DNA of 64,000 nucleotides from JBBRBB01 sp038206235 (lineage in GTDB: Bacteria; Bacteroidota; Bacteroidia; Chitinophagales; Chitinophagaceae). Positions 43,374 to 51,914 of the stretch are shown here, in pieces; the first letter of the stretch is position 1; each line of letters opens with the position of its first letter. The notes below the pieces were generated by a model that was given only the letters and a program-made list of their open reading frames with translations, made no database searches and was not told where the DNA came from. The position numbers and the translations under genes are program-made. Where the stretch lies: NCBI GenBank assembly GCA_038206235.1, contig JBBRBB010000005.1, positions 103,693 through 167,692 on the forward strand. The letters are read 5' to 3'.

Positions 43374-45944
43374 ATGAACACATCTACAAAAATTCTACTG
43401 GGTTTATTAATGCCGGTATGTTTTATCTGCAACAGGTTGCAGGCACAAAACACTTTTCCATCCACAGGCGCTGCAGGCGTTGGTACTATTACGCCTGATG
43501 CTTCATCTTTACTGGAAATAAAATCAACCACAAAAGGATTGCTTATGCCGCGAATGACACTCGTACAACGCAATGCCATTATTTCTCCTGCTACCGGTTT
43601 AATGATTTATCAAACCAACAGCACACCCGGCTTTTATTATTATTCCGGTTCTGCATGGACGGCGGTTAAACCAAAGGCATGGAACCTTACAGGTAACGCG
43701 GGCACAGATGCAGCTATAAATTTCATTGGCACAACCGATGCTCAACCCTTAATTTTTAAAGTAAATAATGCTAAAGCTGGCTTACTTGATTATGTTGGTT
43801 CAAAAGGGAACAGTTCTTTCGGTTATCAAAGTTTAAATTCTAATACGGGAAATTTCAACAGCGCTTTTGGATATGAATCATTATTTAGCAACACAACCGG
43901 AATGTCAAACACAGCAAATGGTACTTCTGCCCTTTATTCCAACATTACAGGAAATTACAATGTTGCAATTGGAGTTTCGGCTCTGCGAAGCAACACAACA
44001 GGAACCTATAATTCAGCAAGCGGTGCTTATTCCCTTTATTCAAATACAACTGGAGATTTTAATGTAGCCAATGGCTTTCAAGCTCTTTTTTTAAACACAG
44101 CCGGATATGCTAACACCGCTACCGGTTACCTGTCGCTGCAAAATAATACCACAGGATTACTTAACACTGCTTATGGTTCAGAAACACTGCTATCTAACAC
44201 AACAGGAAACTATAATACCGCAACCGGCTACATGGCACTTTATTCCAATACAACCGGCAATGAGAATACAGCAACAGGCTTATATGCACTTCATTACAAT
44301 ACACAGGGGAGCTATAACACCGCAACCGGCAGGGATGCACTTTTTAATAATACTATAGGAAGTTACAACACAGCAAACGGAAAGGAGGCGCTTTTTAATA
44401 ATACAAGCGGCGGGAGTAATGTGGCAAATGGCAATAAAGCCCTCTATTCAAATACTACAGGGGGCGCCAATACTGCAACTGGTTATTCAGCGATGTTAGC
44501 CAACACTACCGGAAATAACAATACTGCAAATGGTTTTGATGCCCTTGCATATAATACAACCGGAGATGGAAATACAGCATCAGGTTATGCAGCGCTTATA
44601 GATAACACAACAGGCGTTGATAATACAACGAATGGTGCATTTTCTTTGTATAATAATACAACAGGAAATTACAATACTGCTAACGGCTATTACTCACTTA
44701 ATAATAATACAACAGGAGTAAGTAATACGGCGGGCGGAAATCAATCTCTTCGTTATAATACAACTGGAAGTTTAAACACAGCGAACGGCACAAATTCTCT
44801 TTTTTCAAATACTACTGGCGTTGGCAATACTGCCAATGGCTCCCAGGCACTCTCCGCAAACACTGAGGGTAATTTTAATACAGCAAATGGGCATTTCGCA
44901 GGATATAATGATGTTAGTTACTTTAATACAGAAATTGGAGCTTTTGCGGGATATGGTGTTACCAATGGAGAGGGCAACACCTACGTTGGATATTTTGCCG
45001 GTCCTACTGTCGCCGGTTTTACTAATTCAGGGGCTTTCGGTCAGAGTGCCACACCTACTGCATCCAGCCAGATCAGGATAGGTAATTCTTCAGTTACAAG
45101 CATTGGGGGCCAGGTTGGCTGGAGCACTTTCAGCGATGGCCGCTTTAAGAAAAATATTAAAGAAAATGTACCCGGGCTTGAATTTATTAAACAATTGCAT
45201 CCTATTACTTATAATCTCGATATTATAGGATTGAATAAGAAAACCGGAGTTGATAAAAAAATAAGTTTATCGAATGAGAAATCCAGATCTGCAGAGAATG
45301 CAGCCATTGCTCAGCAGGAAAAAAATATTTATACCGGTTTTGTAGCACAGGATGTAGAAAAAGCAGCAAAAAAATCAGGTTATGATTTTAGCGGAGTGGA
45401 TGCACCAAAGAATGATAATGACCTGTATGGTTTGCGCTACGCTGAATTTGTTGTGCCACTAGTAAAGGCAGTGCAGGAATTGGCTTCTCAGAATGATAGT
45501 CTTACAAACAGTAATGCAAATCTCAGCTCAACACTAAAAGACGTGATAACTCAGTTATCTGATATTAAAAAGCAAATCGCACAGTTAAATATTGCTCAGC
45601 AACAATGTTGTGCTAATTCAAATAATATTAGTGCACAAACAACATCGGATAATCAATTTGCAAAATCTAATTTCTCCGGCGATGCTGCCCGTCTTGAACA
45701 AAACATACCAAACCCTTTTTCAGGTAATACAGTTATCCGTTATTATATTCCTTCAAAAACAAACAACGCACAATTAATTATAAGCGATGTAAATGGTCAT
45801 GTATTAAAAACGATTGTATTAACTACTAAAGGAAATGGGCAAGCAACTATTAATGCAGGCACCCTTTCACAAGGCAATTATTTTTATTCATTAGTAATTG
45901 ATGGAAAAAAATCAGGCACAAAACAAATGGTTTTGACCAAATGA
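43374..45944 (+). CDS. Adhesin-like T9SS protein with head repeats and S74 chaperone-type domain
   Basis: 856 aa. Signal peptide (LLMPVCFICNRLQAQ), a tail-fibre-like entry (LLEIKSTTKGLLMPRMTLVQ), then about 22 repeats of ~21 residues (NTTGNYNTANGYYSLYSN) from residue ~150 to 560, resembling YadA/Hep-Hag head repeats. Next is a peptidase_S74-type intramolecular chaperone region (STFSDGRFKKNIKENVPGLE, YTGFVAQDVEKAAKKSG, LYGLRYAEFVVPLVKAVQEL), a coiled coil, and a T9SS sorting domain (LEQNIPNPFSGNTVIRYYIP). This suggests a trimeric surface fibre secreted by type IX rather than type V secretion. It faces a two-component system and is followed by a beta-barrel gene. Confidence 0.9.
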   Translation: MNTSTKILLGLLMPVCFICNRLQAQNTFPSTGAAGVGTITPDASSLLEIKSTTKGLLMPRMTLVQRNAIISPATGLMIYQTNSTPGFYYYSGSAWTAVKPKAWNLTGNAGTDAAINFIGTTDAQPLIFKVNNAKAGLLDYVGSKGNSSFGYQSLNSNTGNFNSAFGYESLFSNTTGMSNTANGTSALYSNITGNYNVAIGVSALRSNTTGTYNSASGAYSLYSNTTGDFNVANGFQALFLNTAGYANTATGYLSLQNNTTGLLNTAYGSETLLSNTTGNYNTATGYMALYSNTTGNENTATGLYALHYNTQGSYNTATGRDALFNNTIGSYNTANGKEALFNNTSGGSNVANGNKALYSNTTGGANTATGYSAMLANTTGNNNTANGFDALAYNTTGDGNTASGYAALIDNTTGVDNTTNGAFSLYNNTTGNYNTANGYYSLNNNTTGVSNTAGGNQSLRYNTTGSLNTANGTNSLFSNTTGVGNTANGSQALSANTEGNFNTANGHFAGYNDVSYFNTEIGAFAGYGVTNGEGNTYVGYFAGPTVAGFTNSGAFGQSATPTASSQIRIGNSSVTSIGGQVGWSTFSDGRFKKNIKENVPGLEFIKQLHPITYNLDIIGLNKKTGVDKKISLSNEKSRSAENAAIAQQEKNIYTGFVAQDVEKAAKKSGYDFSGVDAPKNDNDLYGLRYAEFVVPLVKAVQELASQNDSLTNSNANLSSTLKDVITQLSDIKKQIAQLNIAQQQCCANSNNISAQTTSDNQFAKSNFSGDAARLEQNIPNPFSGNTVIRYYIPSKTNNAQLIISDVNGHVLKTIVLTTKGNGQATINAGTLSQGNYFYSLVIDGKKSGTKQMVLTK

Positions 45945-46031
45945 AAACAAACAATTACAAAACCATTTCGAAAAAAGCTTTTGTGTGAGTGGCTCGGGGT
46001 GGAGCGCCTTAAATAATAAAAAGATTAGCGA

Positions 46032-46060
46032 CAACCCGATAGCGTAGCGCTTTCGGGTTG
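46032..46060 (+). terminator. Hairpin after the adhesin-like gene
   Basis: CAACCCGA (46032-46039) pairs with TCGGGTTG (46053-46060); the loop holds a second AGCG/CGCT pairing. It is 88 bp beyond the stop. No long T-run, so termination is not assured. Confidence 0.5.
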
Positions 46061-46127
46061 GTAATTACACGATAATATCATTTTATAAATACAACTTAAA
46101 ATACTTTACAATTAAAAAAAATTCATC

Positions 46128-46757
46128 ATGAAAACATTAATCTTTTGCTTGCTAATGATTATTGCTCCCTGTTTCCTTTTCGCACAGATTGGTATAAAAG
46201 CAGGTGCAAATTTCGCCAATGTAACCGGTGCTTCTTCCATTAATAGCAGTCGCCGCAGCGGTTTTTTAGCCGGTATTTTTCTTGCGCCGAAAAGCAAAGG
46301 TGTACTTGGGTTTCGTACTGAATTGATCTATTCAAAACAGGGTTATAATTATTCATCAAATACAAATACAGGCAATGTGAATCTCGATTATATTTTGTTG
46401 CCACAATTGACCACGATCAGTATAACTAAATATTTTCAATTACAGTTAGGTGCGCAAATGGCTTTTTTAATAAATGCAAAAGCAGACAGCACTAATAGTA
46501 CAGGCAGCGGTGGCTCAGGCTATGGTGGCTCAGGCAAACTGCTTAGTTATTATAACAAATTTGATTACGGTTTTGCAGGCGGTATTGAAATTCATCCATA
46601 CAAAGGTTTATTAATTGGTGCCAGGTATAATGTTAGTTTAGGAAACTTGTATAACATGACTGACTCTTCATCCGGCACAAATCCGTCTTTTATACCTAAG
46701 ATGAATCCAAAAAATAATGTAGTAAATATATTCATCGGCTGGAGGTTGGGAAAATGA
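46128..46757 (+). CDS. PorT-family outer-membrane beta-barrel protein
   Basis: 209 aa. Signal peptide MKTLIFCLLMIIAPCFLFAQ, then GIKAGANFANVTG, alternating hydrophobic strands (GFRTELIYSKQGYNYSS, YILLPQLTTISITKYFQLQLG, GLLIGARYNVSLGNLY) and a final strand ending VNIFIGWRLGK. This is the OMP_b-brl_2/PorT-like eight-strand barrel common in Bacteroidota. A Gly/Ser loop (STGSGGSGYGGSG) is probably exposed. PorT itself is a T9SS component, but most family members are of unknown function; location between two T9SS cargo genes is suggestive only. Confidence 0.85.
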   Translation: MKTLIFCLLMIIAPCFLFAQIGIKAGANFANVTGASSINSSRRSGFLAGIFLAPKSKGVLGFRTELIYSKQGYNYSSNTNTGNVNLDYILLPQLTTISITKYFQLQLGAQMAFLINAKADSTNSTGSGGSGYGGSGKLLSYYNKFDYGFAGGIEIHPYKGLLIGARYNVSLGNLYNMTDSSSGTNPSFIPKMNPKNNVVNIFIGWRLGK

Positions 46758-46835
46758 ATTTAAATTGTACATGGAAAACTATCAGATTGCTATCTCATTT
46801 CAACTAATAAAACTACATTACAAAAAATAAATTTT

Positions 46836-49800
46836 ATGTTACACTTATCCGCCTCTATAGAAAACGGAACTCAGGCATCCGCAAAACGTTTAATCACTTT
46901 ATTCTTGCTACTCAATTTTTTAATAACATCACTCTGCATAAAAGCACAGGATACTTTTCTGGGCTTAACTTCCAATGGTGGACCTGATGGCAGAGGAACT
47001 GCTTTCTCAATCAAAAACAATGGAAACAATTTTTCTATAACACACTCCTTTGCAGATTGGGGCAAAAACCCTAACGGCGATTTGATACAAGGTGATGATG
47101 GCGACTTTTACGGTATGACCTTTACGGGCGGCACCTATACTTATGGAAGTATCTTTAGCGTAACACCTGCGGGTGTTATTACAATCCTTCATCAATTTAA
47201 TTCCACTCCGGATGGCGCTAATCCTTACGGAGAATTAACGAAAGGTAACGATGGAAACTTTTATGGCATGACGAGTTCAGGTGGAACAAATGGCGTTGGA
47301 ACTATATTTAAAATTACTCCGGCAGGTATCTTTACAGTTCTCAAACATCTTACTTCCGCAGACGGCTCAAGTCCGCACGGGCACCTTGTTTTAGGCACTG
47401 ATGGTAACTTTTATGGTTGTACTTACAGGGGTGGAACTTTTGGATATGGCACCATTTTTAAAATGACTCCGGCGGGGGTTTTAACTGTTTTACGTTCTCT
47501 AAATAATGTTCCCGATGGTGGTTATTGTTACGGCAGTCTTGTGCAGGGCACTGATGGTTTTTTGTATGGCATTACTAATCAGGGAGGAGTTGTAAATGGC
47601 GGCGGTACCATTTTTAAAATTAATACTACAGGTACTACGTTCACAGTTTTACATAATATGGTTATCAATACAGATGGCGGACAGTCTCAGGGCGATTTAA
47701 TACAAGCCTCTGATGGAAAATTCTATGGTATGACTAATACCGGCGGTACAAACTTTTCAGGCACTATATTTAAAATTACTTCCACAGGAACTTTTACAGT
47801 GCTCAGAAGCTTAGCTGCAGCAGATGGCTCAAGTCCTTATGGAGCTCTGGTTCAGGCAACAGATGGCTTATTGTATGGAATGTGTGCTAATGGCGGCGAC
47901 CATAGTAATGGCACTACCTTCAAAATATCAACCGCAGGAGCTTTTACCAAATTGTTTTCATTTACTTCTGCTACAGATGGAGGTTATCCTAAGGGCAGTC
48001 TTGTACAATCAACTAACGGCAGTCTATACGGTTTAACAAATACCGGGGGAGCCAGTACATTTGGAACAGTTTTTAAAATAACTACAACAGGCGCATTTAC
48101 ATTTTTAAATGGATTTAATGGTGGTGTTGGCGGCAACGCGCCTTTCGAAAGCCTGATGCAATCTGCAGTTGACAATGCTTATTACGGCACAACAAGCGGC
48201 GGCGGAATTTTTGGTTATGGCACTGTGTTTAAAATATGCGGAGGCGTAACTACTGTTTTACATTCATTCAGCAATAGCACGGAAGGCGGTACTCCGCAGG
48301 GAAGCTTAGTACAAGCAAGTGATAATAACTTTTACGGCATGACGAGCACAGGTGGAACAAGCAGCTACGGCACTATCTTTAAAATAACTCCCGCCGGAGT
48401 TTATACCGTATTAAAGCATTTGGCGTATACTGCAGATGGCGGCTATCCTAAGGGCAGTCTTTTGTTAGGCAGTGATGGAATTTTTTATGGTATGACGAGT
48501 GTAGGCGGAACAAATGGCAGCGGAACAATTTTTAAAATTACAACTGCCGGAGTGTATACGGTATTAAGACATTTACTATCATCAACAGACGGAGCGAATC
48601 CTGAGGGCAATCTTATAGAAGGAACCGCTGGTAATTTTTATGGTATGACATCCTCTAATGGACGCATATTTAAAATAACATCAACAGGCACGTTTACAGT
48701 ATTACATACTTTAACTGGCTCTGAAGGAAGCGCGCCTTTAGGAAGTTTATTGCTTGCAGCAGATGGAAATTTTTACGGCACAACAAGCGGCGGAGGCACT
48801 AATTTTAATGGAACTATTTTCAAAATGACGGGTGCAGGAACATATACCGTTTTAAAGCAATTATTATCAGCAACCACAGGAAGTGCACCAAAAGGAAATT
48901 TAATTCAGGGCACTGATGGTAATTTGTATGGCATCACAAGTGCAGGAGGAACTAATAGTGCAGGAACAATTTTTAAAACAAGTACTGGCGGAATATACAC
49001 GGTATTACGCCATTTGAATTTAATAACGGATGGAGGTAATTCCTTTGGCAGTTTATTAAAAACAGTAAACACTCTGGTAGCGAATCCTCAAAGTGTTACG
49101 CTGAAAGAAGATACTACGAAAAAAATTACTTTAACCGGTTCTGGTGGCGCACCGCTTGTGTTCACTGTTTCTACTCCTCCCAAACATGGTACAGTTACAG
49201 GTGCAAGTGCTACAAAAACGTATAAGCCAAATAAAAATTATTCAGGCAAAGATTCTTTCTATTTTATAGTCAGTGTAGGATGTTTGTCTTCAGCACCGGC
49301 AAAAGTAAATATTACCGTTACTCCGGTTAATGATGCGCCGGTATTGGCGCCTATCGGCAACAAGACAGTGGTAAAAAACACAACGCTTACGTTCACGGCT
49401 ACAGCTACTGATGTTGATAAAAATGAAACACTTACCTTCTCATTAATCGGCGCACCGGCAGGAGCAAGCATTAATGCTTCAACCGGCGTATTTACATGGA
49501 CGCCAACAACAGTAGGTAACTACACTTTTAAAGTAAGAGTAACTGACAATGGCACACCTGTATTATATGATGAAGAGCAAATAACAGTTACTGTTACGGC
49601 AACATTAGCAATTTCAAAAAATGAAACGATAACAACGAACTCAATAGATGCAACACTTTATCCAAATCCTGTTGTAAACAAATTCATGGTAACATTGAAT
49701 ATGCCTGTTGATAAAGTAAGTGTAACAATAACAGACGTAAAAGGTTTTGTACTTAGTAAATCCAAACCACAATTAAGAGGCAATAACAGTTTTGAAATGG

Positions 49801-49886
49801 ATGTTGCGCAATTAAAGCCCGGAGCCTATTTCCTGCGACTTCAAACAAAGGACTGCGATAAAACTTTCAGGTTTATAAAGCAGTAA
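46836..49886 (+). CDS. T9SS protein with Gloeo_Verruco-type repeats, Ig-like domains
   Basis: 1,016 aa. After an unusual leader (MLHLSASIENGTQASAKRLI) comes a hydrophobic signal segment ending IKAQD. About 17 repeats of ~37 residues follow (DGNFYGMTSSGGTNGVGTIF, KITPAGxFTVLxHL), which I recognise as the Gloeo_Verruco repeat, probably a beta-propeller-like surface array. Then come a cadherin-like Ig segment (YSGKDSFYFIV), a putative Ig domain (NDAPVLAPIGNKTVVKNTTL) and a T9SS sorting domain (LYPNPVVNKFMVTLNMPVD). ATG 46836 is the annotated start but ATG at about 46836 leaves a long n-region; a later start is possible. Function unknown, likely extracellular. Confidence 0.88.
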   Translation: MLHLSASIENGTQASAKRLITLFLLLNFLITSLCIKAQDTFLGLTSNGGPDGRGTAFSIKNNGNNFSITHSFADWGKNPNGDLIQGDDGDFYGMTFTGGTYTYGSIFSVTPAGVITILHQFNSTPDGANPYGELTKGNDGNFYGMTSSGGTNGVGTIFKITPAGIFTVLKHLTSADGSSPHGHLVLGTDGNFYGCTYRGGTFGYGTIFKMTPAGVLTVLRSLNNVPDGGYCYGSLVQGTDGFLYGITNQGGVVNGGGTIFKINTTGTTFTVLHNMVINTDGGQSQGDLIQASDGKFYGMTNTGGTNFSGTIFKITSTGTFTVLRSLAAADGSSPYGALVQATDGLLYGMCANGGDHSNGTTFKISTAGAFTKLFSFTSATDGGYPKGSLVQSTNGSLYGLTNTGGASTFGTVFKITTTGAFTFLNGFNGGVGGNAPFESLMQSAVDNAYYGTTSGGGIFGYGTVFKICGGVTTVLHSFSNSTEGGTPQGSLVQASDNNFYGMTSTGGTSSYGTIFKITPAGVYTVLKHLAYTADGGYPKGSLLLGSDGIFYGMTSVGGTNGSGTIFKITTAGVYTVLRHLLSSTDGANPEGNLIEGTAGNFYGMTSSNGRIFKITSTGTFTVLHTLTGSEGSAPLGSLLLAADGNFYGTTSGGGTNFNGTIFKMTGAGTYTVLKQLLSATTGSAPKGNLIQGTDGNLYGITSAGGTNSAGTIFKTSTGGIYTVLRHLNLITDGGNSFGSLLKTVNTLVANPQSVTLKEDTTKKITLTGSGGAPLVFTVSTPPKHGTVTGASATKTYKPNKNYSGKDSFYFIVSVGCLSSAPAKVNITVTPVNDAPVLAPIGNKTVVKNTTLTFTATATDVDKNETLTFSLIGAPAGASINASTGVFTWTPTTVGNYTFKVRVTDNGTPVLYDEEQITVTVTATLAISKNETITTNSIDATLYPNPVVNKFMVTLNMPVDKVSVTITDVKGFVLSKSKPQLRGNNSFEMDVAQLKPGAYFLRLQTKDCDKTFRFIKQ

Positions 49887-49917
49887 CATGCATTGATATT
49901 AAAACACGATAGATTAT

Positions 49918-49955
49918 ACCTGTGAAGTTTCACACCAGCTTCACAGGTTTTTTAT
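49918..49955 (+). terminator. Rho-independent terminator, ACCTGTGAAG palindrome
   Basis: ACCTGTGAAG (49918-49927) pairs with CTTCACAGGT (49939-49948), 11-base loop, followed by TTTTTTATTTG. It is 32 bp past the stop. The stem belongs to the same ACCTGTGA family as the palindromes at 29121 and 37205. Confidence 0.85.
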
Positions 49956-50083
49956 TTGTATTAAAATGTTATAATAAATCCGTTATACTTCCCATCTTGC
50001 GGAACGTACTGCGGGTGCAAAAAAACATCCAGACTTTGTGAGACAAAAGGGGTGTATATTTACGGGTTGTATGCAATTTTATT

Positions 50084-50612
50084 ATGACAGTTCGTTCAGT
50101 AAAATATGGGTTGACAATAACCTTCCTTTTTACTTCATTGCTTGTTGCTTGTGGACAAAAGCCAAGTATCAAACAGGTTGACAGAGCACAATCCAAAGAA
50201 AAGAAGTCATTCTCAGTTTGACACCTCAAAAGTTGCAATCATTCCGTTTTGCAAAACTGGAAATTATCCATTTGATAATAATTACAAGCAAGCAATATTG
50301 ACACGAGCCGACATCAATGAAATTGACAGATTATTAATTAAATGTGTGACAGATTATAATAATTCATTGGAACAAGATTATAAGCAATTCAGTATTGATT
50401 TAACAAAGAACGACTACAAAAAACAATTGGTTGCTGTGACAAATAGCAAAGGTGAGAAAGAAGTTTGGGTAAACTGTTTTTGCAGGACTTGGGACACAAG
50501 ATGGAAAACTGAAATAATGCACGTTGACGATGGAGGAAATTGCTATTTCAATTTTAAAATCAATTTGACAACCAAAAAATATTATGACTTGGGAGTAAAT
50601 GGCGAGGCGTGA
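50084..50612 (+). pseudogene. Lipoprotein, hypothetical, frameshifted
   Basis: From ATG 50084 one frame gives a lipoprotein signal (VKYGLTITFLFTSLLVAC, Cys 21, then GQKPSIKQVD) and stops at TGA just after KKSFSV. The next frame continues QFDTSKVAIIPFCKTGNYPF and on to YFNFKINLTTKKYYDLGVNG at 50612. Removing one base near 50215 fuses them into about 175 aa. The mature part is soluble, with two Cys in VNCFCRTWD; I do not recognise the family. The gene is AT-rich and sits between a T9SS gene and a repeat-flanked accessory ORF, so it probably belongs to a mobile or accessory patch. Confidence 0.7.
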
Positions 50613-50628
50613 CAAAAAACTGCTTGCA

Positions 50629-50807
50629 ACGTTGAAGCATTTGCGATGGCATGGCAATAGTGAACTGTCAGCCGGAACAAATACTTAATTGAAAAACTAA
50701 AGTTGAAATTAATAACAAATGCTCAATAGCGTAATGTCTGCCGGAACAAAGGCTGATAAATGATTTGCAGACGAGTGTTTAATGTCCAGCCATGCTATTG
50801 CAAATGC
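50629..50807. repeat. Structured repeat block beside accessory genes
   Basis: Outer inverted repeat GCATTTGCGATGGCATGGC (50637-50655) / GCCATGCTATTGCAAATGC (50789-50807), 17 of 19 positions pairing. Inside are two direct copies of TGTC(A/T)GCCGGAACAAA (50666-50681 and 50735-50750). The 11-mer ACGTTGAAGCA at 50629 recurs at 51763-51773 on the far side of the ORF 50830-51621. Confidence 0.65.
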
Positions 50808-50829
50808 AATCTTAGCTGCAGTTTTATTG

Positions 50830-51621
50830 TCACTTGATTTGAGCTGTTTGTATTTTAAATTCAAGATATAAATGTAAGCTATTGTAAAAATTAAAAAATA
50901 ATACCTCGTCAAAAGTTGTTTCTTTAAATTGGTATGTCAGCCTTTCAATGATATATTTTGGATCATACAATATTTCAAATGTGTCAGCCCAAATAATTAG
51001 TGTTTTTGCTTTACCTCCGTTTTTCTTGTTATAAATATTCAAACACTCATCTTCAATGTCTTTTTTTGTAAAATTTATATTATCAAAATCTAAGTCAATG
51101 AAAATATTGTCTCTGCCATAAAAATTTGAATGAAAATCTTTCGGAATACTTTGCAGCGTCAGCAACGGAGTAAAATGCTTAAGTTTTTCGTCACTTACAG
51201 CATAATTCACAAGATTATTTGAAGAGCTTAATTCTGCTTGATTGTTATGAATAGCTTTTGCAATCTCCTTAGCTAAAGCATTCTCTAATTTTTGGGTTTT
51301 AAAAGATGCACTGTCAATCTTAAGCAGATTAACTGTAATGTTAACTGGAACTGGAACTTTAGTCAAGTCTAGAATTTTAGAAATTAAATTGTCAACTTGT
51401 TTCTCTGCTACTTTTCTTCTCTTTAAATATTCTGTAAGTGTAAATCTTGTTATTTGAATTTCTTTGAACTCGTTGTTAAGAATTTTAATGATTGTGTCAG
51501 CACCTTTGTCGCTATCATCTTCGCAAACTTCTATACCTACAACTGGAACATTGTTATAAATTAAAATTTGAGCGTATAAAGACGTTACGAAATATTCTTC
51601 CGTCTTTTTGTGAGTAAACAA
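50830..51621 (-). CDS. Hypothetical protein, possible PD-(D/E)xK-like nuclease
   Basis: 263 aa, soluble, AT-rich compared with neighbours. I do not recognise the family. Near the N-terminus the arrangement YNNVPVVGIEVCEDDSDKGA followed by IKILNNEFKEIQITRFT resembles the conserved strands of PD-(D/E)xK-like nucleases with an ExQ variant. The C-terminus (KTLIIWADTFEILYDPKYII, DEVLFFNFYNS) looks like a second conserved block. Start ATG 51621; the last residues after LHLYLEFKIQT may be read-through into repeat DNA. It is flanked by shared repeats (ACGTTGAAGCA at 50629 and 51763), which suggests it moved as a unit. Confidence 0.55.
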   Translation of the reverse strand: MFTHKKTEEYFVTSLYAQILIYNNVPVVGIEVCEDDSDKGADTIIKILNNEFKEIQITRFTLTEYLKRRKVAEKQVDNLISKILDLTKVPVPVNITVNLLKIDSASFKTQKLENALAKEIAKAIHNNQAELSSSNNLVNYAVSDEKLKHFTPLLTLQSIPKDFHSNFYGRDNIFIDLDFDNINFTKKDIEDECLNIYNKKNGGKAKTLIIWADTFEILYDPKYIIERLTYQFKETTFDEVLFFNFYNSLHLYLEFKIQTAQIK

Positions 51622-51762
51622 TTTTGGAGCTTTGTATGATGGTAAGCCTCAGCTGTATCCAATTTTAAAACTTCCGATTGCTCCTTTATTGTCATTTGAA
51701 ATAATCATCGGGGTGTTATTGAAAAATTGCAGCTAACAAAAGTACTGCTGCGAGTGGGCTTG

Positions 51763-51773
51763 ACGTTGAAGCA
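51763..51773. repeat. Second copy of ACGTTGAAGCA upstream of the accessory ORF
   Basis: Direct repeat of 50629-50639, both followed within ten bases by ATTTGC. It sits in a region with AGCTAACAAAAGTACTGCTG, typical of the boundaries of single-gene inserts in Bacteroidota as far as I recall; that memory is not proof. Confidence 0.4.
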
Positions 51774-51914
51774 ATCGGTTATTTGCAAATCCCAGCCACT
51801 GCGTCGATTTGTACATTTAAGATTTACATTTAAAGCTTTCAACCTCGTTATAAAAAACAGAATGTTGTTTTGTAATGATTGTTTTATTTTCACAAACCAA
51901 AACAAAAGACATAT

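Noticed and set aside
46112..46297. Minus-strand frame opposite the beta-barrel gene
   Set aside because: It overlaps the signal peptide region of a well-supported plus-strand gene and has no features.
50142..50245. Alternative start for the lipoprotein second frame
   Set aside because: The residues before QFDTSK in that frame are antisense-like noise; the real N-terminus with lipobox is in the other frame from 50084.
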